This document shows positions 59,637-64,000 of a stretch of 64,000 bases of DNA, piece after piece; positions within the stretch are counted from its first letter, which is position 1, and each line of letters opens with the position of its first letter. The notes under the pieces were generated by a model. It searched no databases. It was not told the DNA's origin and saw only the letters and a list, made by a program, of their open reading frames with translations. The position numbers were made by a program, and so were the translations under genes. Source of the DNA: a virus; the IMG/VR virus record IMGVR_UViG_3300042879_003514, positions 1 to 64,000 of that record. One strand, written 5' to 3'.

Positions 59637-60420
59637 TAAAATGAAAGATTCTGAAAAAGAAAATATTATAAATAAATTATATACAATAAATAGAAAGTCT
59701 TTTCAGCAAATAGCCGACGAATTAAATACATATGCGAATAAAATTCGTAGAGATGCTAAAAAGTTTAATATTCCTATTAGAGATAAGAGCGAAGCACAAA
59801 AAAATGCTTTATCAAACGGTTCGTGTAAACATCCAACAAAAGGCACAAAAAGAGACTCTGAGACTAAACAAAAAATTGGCACTGGAGTAATGAATAGCTG
59901 GGACTCATTAACAGACAAAGAATTATCTAATAGAAAAAAGAAAGCTAAACAGCAATGGGATAGTATGTCTCAGGACCAGAAGGATTTAATGATTAGCAAT
60001 GCTAATAAAGCAGTAAGGCAGACTAGTAAGACAGGATCAAAATTGGAGAAGTTTATTTTAAACCATTTACTAAAGGATGGATACAAAGTAGACTTTCATA
60101 AAGAGCAAATTTTATCTAATACGAAACTACAAATTGATTTATTCATACCGACCTTAAATACCGCTATAGAGATTGATGGGCCATCACATTTTTTACCAGT
60201 GTGGGGAGAAGATGTGCTGAATAGAAATATCAAATACGACAACAAGAAAACAGGACTAATTCTTGGCAAAGGTAGCGTTCTGATTAGAATTAAGCAGACA
60301 AGGGACTTTTCTGTTGCTCGTGCAGCGGTAATTTATTCTGAACTTATTGAAGAATTATCAAAGATAAAATCTAAATTTCCGGATATAAATAATAGGATAA
60401 TAGAAATAGGAGATAGATAA
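59626..60420 (+). CDS. EDxHD/Vsr-type homing endonuclease
   Basis: 264 residues, three modules. Residues 15-50: helix-turn-helix (SFQQIADELNTYANKIRRDA). Residues 65-105: NUMOD3-like basic segment (GTKRDSETKQKIGTGV). C-terminus: nuclease LQIDLFIPTLNTAIEIDGPS, HFLPVWGEDV and VLIRIKQTRD, with the Asp, Glu and His of Vsr-like EDxHD nucleases such as I-Bth0305I. A free-standing mobile nuclease is likely. Overlaps the gene before it by 11 bases. Confidence 0.82.
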   Translation: MHYDKMKDSEKENIINKLYTINRKSFQQIADELNTYANKIRRDAKKFNIPIRDKSEAQKNALSNGSCKHPTKGTKRDSETKQKIGTGVMNSWDSLTDKELSNRKKKAKQQWDSMSQDQKDLMISNANKAVRQTSKTGSKLEKFILNHLLKDGYKVDFHKEQILSNTKLQIDLFIPTLNTAIEIDGPSHFLPVWGEDVLNRNIKYDNKKTGLILGKGSVLIRIKQTRDFSVARAAVIYSELIEELSKIKSKFPDINNRIIEIGDR

Positions 60421-60421
60421 T

Positions 60422-61165
60422 ATGATGGCTAGACCCAAAAAAGATGTTGGAAACACAGAAACCATTAATGAAACAGTGTCTGTTGAGGTAACTAATAAAT
60501 CTGTTACTCCCAATGATATAGAGTGGACAGACTACGTATTAAGCTTATTATCCGATGATGAAAAAATAAGTGGAAATCCAACTACAGATGGATTAAGAAG
60601 AATTTTTGAAGTAGCATTAGATTGTGTTGTAATTGATTCGTTGTCAGAGGTTGTTCAGTCTCCTAGTCCAGATAATGAAAAAAGAGCAACGGTTATTCAT
60701 AGATTATCTTATGTTTTAAATGGACCCGTATCGCCTGAGCAAAACTTAAATTACAGGTCTGTGAGTGGCGCAGCAGACGTTTATTGGGGTAATTGCGACA
60801 AGATCTATAGAAATCATCCTGTGGCTGTGGCTGAAACACGAGCCGAAGGTAGGGCTCTTAGAAGAGCATTAAAATTACGCAAGGTGGTGGCTGCTGAGGA
60901 ATTGGCCAAAGATATTGATGACCATCCTGATGCTAATAGTGTTAATAAAATAAGCAGTAATCAGATTAATTTTATCGATCTAATTAGTAAAAGATTAGAT
61001 ATAAATGTTAATAATATGTTAGAAAGTTTTGGCTATACCGAAAAAAATGTTTATAATATAGAGCATAGTGATGCTATTAATATTATTAAATCATTGTCGT
61101 CATATCAACAGGATATTTCCACAATCTCAGAAAATATCAAGGGGTATGACGCTAACTGGAAATAG
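60422..61165 (+). CDS. Conserved phage protein, possible ssDNA-annealing factor
   Basis: 247 residues. The core carries NYRSVSGAADVYWGNCDKIY and HPVAVAETRAEGRALRRALK then VVAAEELAK, an AETxAxGRALR pattern resembling Erf/Rad52-like recombination proteins. It is followed by a helical C-terminal part. The next gene is a zinc-ribbon protein often seen beside it. The annealing role is an inference from this motif; function could be different. Confidence 0.55.
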   Translation: MMARPKKDVGNTETINETVSVEVTNKSVTPNDIEWTDYVLSLLSDDEKISGNPTTDGLRRIFEVALDCVVIDSLSEVVQSPSPDNEKRATVIHRLSYVLNGPVSPEQNLNYRSVSGAADVYWGNCDKIYRNHPVAVAETRAEGRALRRALKLRKVVAAEELAKDIDDHPDANSVNKISSNQINFIDLISKRLDINVNNMLESFGYTEKNVYNIEHSDAINIIKSLSSYQQDISTISENIKGYDANWK

Positions 61166-61174
61166 GAGTCGATT

Positions 61175-61498
61175 ATGAAAGTCAAATATAAGGTTGGTGA
61201 TAAATTAGAGTTTGAATTAGAGGGTGCTGGCCAAAAAGAAATTTTCAAAGAATTAGCGTTAATTCAAGAAATTTTTGCTGAAGACAAGTGCGGTTTGTGC
61301 GGTAGTACCAATCTTAGATTTGTTGTTCGTAATGTTGAAGGCAATGACTATTATGAATTGCGTTGTGCTGACTGTGGAGCTATATTAGCATTTGGTCAAC
61401 ATAAAAAAGGCGGTACTCTGTTTCCCAAGCGTAAAGATGATGATGGAAACTATTTACCAAACAAAGGATGGCACAAGTGGAATAAAGACGCTAAATAA
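61175..61498 (+). CDS. Conserved phage zinc-ribbon protein
   Basis: 107 residues. CGLCGSTNLRFVVRNVEGND then LRCADCGAILAFGQHKKGGT gives two CxxC pairs, and the tail FPKRKDDDGNYLPNKGWHKW is characteristic. An AGGAG site precedes ATG 61175. From memory the same pair of genes (this and 60422) occurs in many large phages. Function unknown, probably DNA recombination. Confidence 0.7.
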   Translation: MKVKYKVGDKLEFELEGAGQKEIFKELALIQEIFAEDKCGLCGSTNLRFVVRNVEGNDYYELRCADCGAILAFGQHKKGGTLFPKRKDDDGNYLPNKGWHKWNKDAK

Positions 61499-61500
61499 AT

Positions 61501-61953
61501 ATGGTAAATGTTTATTCTCAAGGTGGTAAAATTGTATTGAGGGATGGCAAAATAGCAACAAGTAATTCATGTTGTTGTGGTACTGCTCCTAATTGCACTG
61601 GATTTTGTTATGGGTGGAGTATATTTGATAATTATATATTAACAATAACAAGCACCATGGGAAACTATACTCTTCAAGGAAATGGTGATGTTTGGTATAA
61701 TCCAGAGTTAGGGATATATGCTTCTCTTGTTTGTGCAACATATATACCTTGTGGTGAAGTATTAGAGGTTGATGTTGGCGCATATGTAGATATATACTTT
61801 GGCTTTTATCCAAATCTGACACTAGCTAGAGCCATATTGGGGCGAGCAAAAGAACCAAATTGTAATACTGGTGGTAATTTAAATAATAAAACATTTAACA
61901 TCTTTAGCTGTGATGATAGTGTTACAGGAACGCTGGGGTTTACTGTTCCTTAA
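61501..61953 (+). CDS. Cys-rich hypothetical protein, virion-like
   Basis: 150 residues: GGKIVLRDGKIATSNSCCCG then beta-rich sequence with paired Cys (NCTGFCYGW; CATYIPCGEVLE). Clustered Cys and a beta-rich body suggest a disulfide-stabilised or metal-binding surface protein. No signal peptide. Starts two bases after the previous stop. I associate the CCC opening with uncharacterised proteins of planctomycete-like bacteria or their phages, which is only an impression. Confidence 0.55.
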   Translation: MVNVYSQGGKIVLRDGKIATSNSCCCGTAPNCTGFCYGWSIFDNYILTITSTMGNYTLQGNGDVWYNPELGIYASLVCATYIPCGEVLEVDVGAYVDIYFGFYPNLTLARAILGRAKEPNCNTGGNLNNKTFNIFSCDDSVTGTLGFTVP

Positions 61954-61962
61954 GGAGAATTC

Positions 61963-62556
61963 ATGATAAACGCATATATTGGTACTCATAATAGTAAAAT
62001 ATTATCTGTAGGGGCCGCAAAATATTTAAGAAAAAATATAGTAGAAGATATAAATATTACATTAATATGTGATGAAAATAAAAAATCAGAATTAGTCGAT
62101 CCTATTTTTGATAATTATATTGAAAGTAATCTTATGCGTAAAGGCATGAGATCTGCTGGTTTTAATATTGCTTTGGGTGTTTCAGATAGGTTAGACAATG
62201 CTTTAAATCTTTATATAGACGATGATTTAAGATTAATGGAAAAAATATCTTTAAATGAAAAATATAGTAGTAATGTTTATGTACCACTTTATTGTAAAAT
62301 GATATTTATATGGAGAGGATGCTTTTCAAAAGATCTATCTAATAGGATAATAATGCCAATTATTAAGGTAGAAAATATCTATCAGTGTTATGAAAAATGG
62401 GATGAAAAAATCAAAGAATTAGCAGTGGCTAATACTTGTGAAAAAATCGATGATATATGGTTGCATATAGACAAAGGCTCTTTGTTACCATGGCCATCAG
62501 TAAAAACTGAACTGGTAAATTATTTAGATAGTTATATTGATGTGGAAAATATATAA
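61963..62556 (+). CDS. Hypothetical protein, possible GT-like fold
   Basis: 197 residues. NAYIGTHNSKILSVGAAKYL and NALNLYIDDDLRLMEKISLN could be a Rossmann start and a DxDD-type acidic strand as in GT-A enzymes, but the evidence is thin. A GGAG site precedes ATG 61963. It ends 5 bases before the converging minus-strand gene. Confidence 0.45.
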   Translation: MINAYIGTHNSKILSVGAAKYLRKNIVEDINITLICDENKKSELVDPIFDNYIESNLMRKGMRSAGFNIALGVSDRLDNALNLYIDDDLRLMEKISLNEKYSSNVYVPLYCKMIFIWRGCFSKDLSNRIIMPIIKVENIYQCYEKWDEKIKELAVANTCEKIDDIWLHIDKGSLLPWPSVKTELVNYLDSYIDVENI

Positions 62557-62561
62557 CTATA

Positions 62562-64000
62562 TTACGGACTGCCGCCGTCTGTGCCACCACCACCACACTC
62601 GTCGATCTTTGCGCAAAAATCTGATTCTGATGTTTCTTCACATTCAGTAAACGGATACAATGTTAAGCAATTACTTTCATTTAGACCAATTAATCCTGGT
62701 GCTGTACCCAGAGATGTAAAACAACTAGATAATCCGCAATCATCGTTTGGGCATTCAGATTCTGATTCTGAAGAGGAAGATTCTGATGAGGAGGATTCTG
62801 ATGAGCAACAACTGTTATCTGATGACGAACCTATATTAGACTCAAGCACGATATATCTCTTATCTTCATAATAAGCATAAACTCTTGAACCTTTACAGAT
62901 ACTGCGCCCCAAATAATCATATATAGTAATTTGTACAGATTTAAGGGATGTACCCAAATTTTCTCCATTATCCCCGTAGATTGGATAATCATCATAATAT
63001 AGTTTACTATCTGCTGAAGGATTTAACAAAATAGCTTTCGCAGATTTATAAGGCGATAATTCTTCTATTAATTGTGCGACAAGAATTCTTTCAGAGGGAG
63101 GAGATACCCATACGCCCCTATCTCTATCCCATCTTAAATCTATTGGGCCAACAGGCCATGTTTTAGGATTAGACAACCAATTTGACATAAACTTATTTTT
63201 TGTTCCGTGTCTTTTAAATTTGCCACTCTCTGTGTCTGAAGGAGAGTCTACAGCATTAGGAATAGGTTTACCTTCTGTGTCATAGCCCCATGATTGTAAT
63301 ACAAGTGGTCCTCTTAGACCCAAAAAGCCAAAGTCTGTTTCAGCCTGTCTTTTTTCATCTGTTCCAAAAATTTCTTGAATTTTATCTCCGTAAGTAAGAA
63401 ATAAAATATTAAAACCTTTTGTTGATGATCCTTTTCTATCGTCCCATTTGCTTAATAAGGCATAGGATGTTATTGGATTTATATACTCTTGATGAATATT
63501 TAATTTATTTGTAGTAATTGGTGGCATTACTGGTCGTGATCTATGTATTGGTGTTTTATTAGTGACCGAAGATATCGTGTTCTTTGCTGTATATTCTGAA
63601 AATCTACTAAGCCTATCATGTCTTCCATCAATAGATACTGGACTAAATAAACCATCTATAGAAATTGATCCTATGTTCCAAAAAGCCTCATTAGAAAATG
63701 ACATATCAACTTCGTTCTGAGGATATAGTCCAACACTAATTGTTCTTTTAATTGTACCTGATCCTGTTACAGGCTCTGTGCCAGTCGAACCAGAAGATTG
63801 TGTATATGATTTTAATTCTTCACAAGTTAATGACTCTACTGCCGTTGCAACAGATTCTGACTGACCTGAGCCTGATGAAGAATTATTTTTAGATACGGTA
63901 TCGAAAAAGCCACCAATTAATAATACTGATGGACTGTTTTTGTTATCTGCTGCTTCATTAGGATCTTTTTTGAAAGGATTTCTTTCATATTTCCTTTTTT
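62562..64000 (-). CDS. Partial minus-strand gene, Ser/Glu/Cys-rich tail, probable virion protein
   Basis: The frame runs from the right edge (64000) to TAA complement 62562-62564 without a stop. The Met at 63704 is internal: 98 open codons lie upstream of it and no ATG is visible there, so the start is outside. The visible C-terminus has a low-complexity stretch of Ser and Glu, Cys pairs and a Gly-rich end (FCAKIDECGGGGTDGGSP). Upstream are RHDRLSRFSEYTAK, PVGPIDLRWDRDRGVWVSPP and beta-rich regions. It is the only minus-strand gene and converges on the last + gene. It looks like a large structural or surface protein. Confidence 0.65.
   Translation of the reverse strand, partial: KRKYERNPFKKDPNEAADNKNSPSVLLIGGFFDTVSKNNSSSGSGQSESVATAVESLTCEELKSYTQSSGSTGTEPVTGSGTIKRTISVGLYPQNEVDMSFSNEAFWNIGSISIDGLFSPVSIDGRHDRLSRFSEYTAKNTISSVTNKTPIHRSRPVMPPITTNKLNIHQEYINPITSYALLSKWDDRKGSSTKGFNILFLTYGDKIQEIFGTDEKRQAETDFGFLGLRGPLVLQSWGYDTEGKPIPNAVDSPSDTESGKFKRHGTKNKFMSNWLSNPKTWPVGPIDLRWDRDRGVWVSPPSERILVAQLIEELSPYKSAKAILLNPSADSKLYYDDYPIYGDNGENLGTSLKSVQITIYDYLGRSICKGSRVYAYYEDKRYIVLESNIGSSSDNSCCSSESSSSESSSSESESECPNDDCGLSSCFTSLGTAPGLIGLNESNCLTLYPFTECEETSESDFCAKIDECGGGGTDGGSP

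Noticed and set aside
62581-62871. A 96-residue + strand ORF
   Set aside because: It is the antisense of the minus-strand gene's Ser/Glu-rich region; its acidic stretch is the reverse reading of that repeat.
1-64000. CRISPR arrays, tRNA or rRNA genes
   Set aside because: No regularly spaced repeats and no tRNA-like cloverleaf with a T-loop were noticed on reading; a tRNA scan would be the proper test.

Overview
The window looks like a 64 kb piece of a large, AT-rich, tailed double-stranded DNA bacteriophage genome. Nearly every base is coding, all genes but the last are on the + strand, and most genes overlap by 1-50 bases (TAATG and ATGA junctions). It carries a phage-type replication and nucleotide set (RecA, DnaB-like helicase, DnaG-like primase, DnaE-type polymerase, SSB, monomeric B12-dependent ribonucleotide reductase, dCMP deaminase, dNMP kinase, PhoH), a phage-like sigma factor, and tail-fibre-like and membrane genes. 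No terminase, portal, major capsid or tail-sheath gene was recognised, so the morphogenesis core probably lies outside. No tRNA, rRNA or CRISPR array was seen. The host is unknown. Heptose and dideoxysugar genes point to Gram-negative-like surface chemistry. The Cys-rich and Ser/Glu-rich proteins near the right end made me think of planctomycetes, but that is only an impression.

Layout. 1-4.4 kb: RuvB-like ATPase, exported thioredoxin, small membrane protein, actin-like ATPase, HNH nuclease, exported trypsin-like protease. 4.4-5.2 kb: a promoter with an operator-like inverted repeat and three small genes. 5.2-21.4 kb: a glycan island with at least ten glycosyltransferase-like genes, four SAM methyltransferases, three ADP-heptose pathway genes (hldA-, hldC- and hldD-like), a cupin, a HAD phosphatase, an RfbH-like sugar dehydratase, an RmlD-like reductase, and a deoxyribosyltransferase plus GMP reductase pair. 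21.4-28.5 kb: conserved phage genes, a PAP2 phosphatase, the sigma factor, ClpP-like and DeoC-like proteins and a GT60 enzyme. 28.5-31.3 kb: a terminator-flanked probable virion protein and tail-fibre or adhesin genes. 31.3-35.2 kb: small membrane proteins around a papain-like peptidase. 35.2-38 kb: unrecognised, probably virion genes, one broken by an in-frame stop. 38-54.9 kb: nucleotide metabolism, recombination and replication, ending in a polymerase III alpha gene split in two around a small gene and a DEDD exonuclease, then ssb as its own transcription unit. 55-59.6 kb: a second, shorter glycosyltransferase cluster. 59.6-64 kb: a homing-type endonuclease, conserved phage genes, and a convergent minus-strand gene running off the right edge.

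How it fits together. The replication block is close to self-sufficient. The glycan genes can prepare nucleotide-activated heptose and deoxysugar donors and transfer them, but no flippase, polymerase or ABC exporter and no strongly hydrophobic protein sits among them. This favours glycosylation of something in the cytoplasm (virion proteins, DNA or host sugar precursors) over making an exported polysaccharide. Three clear sigma70-type promoters (4467, 38028, 54506) all have 16-base spacers, and two intrinsic-terminator-like hairpins (29065, 54978) mark transcription units.
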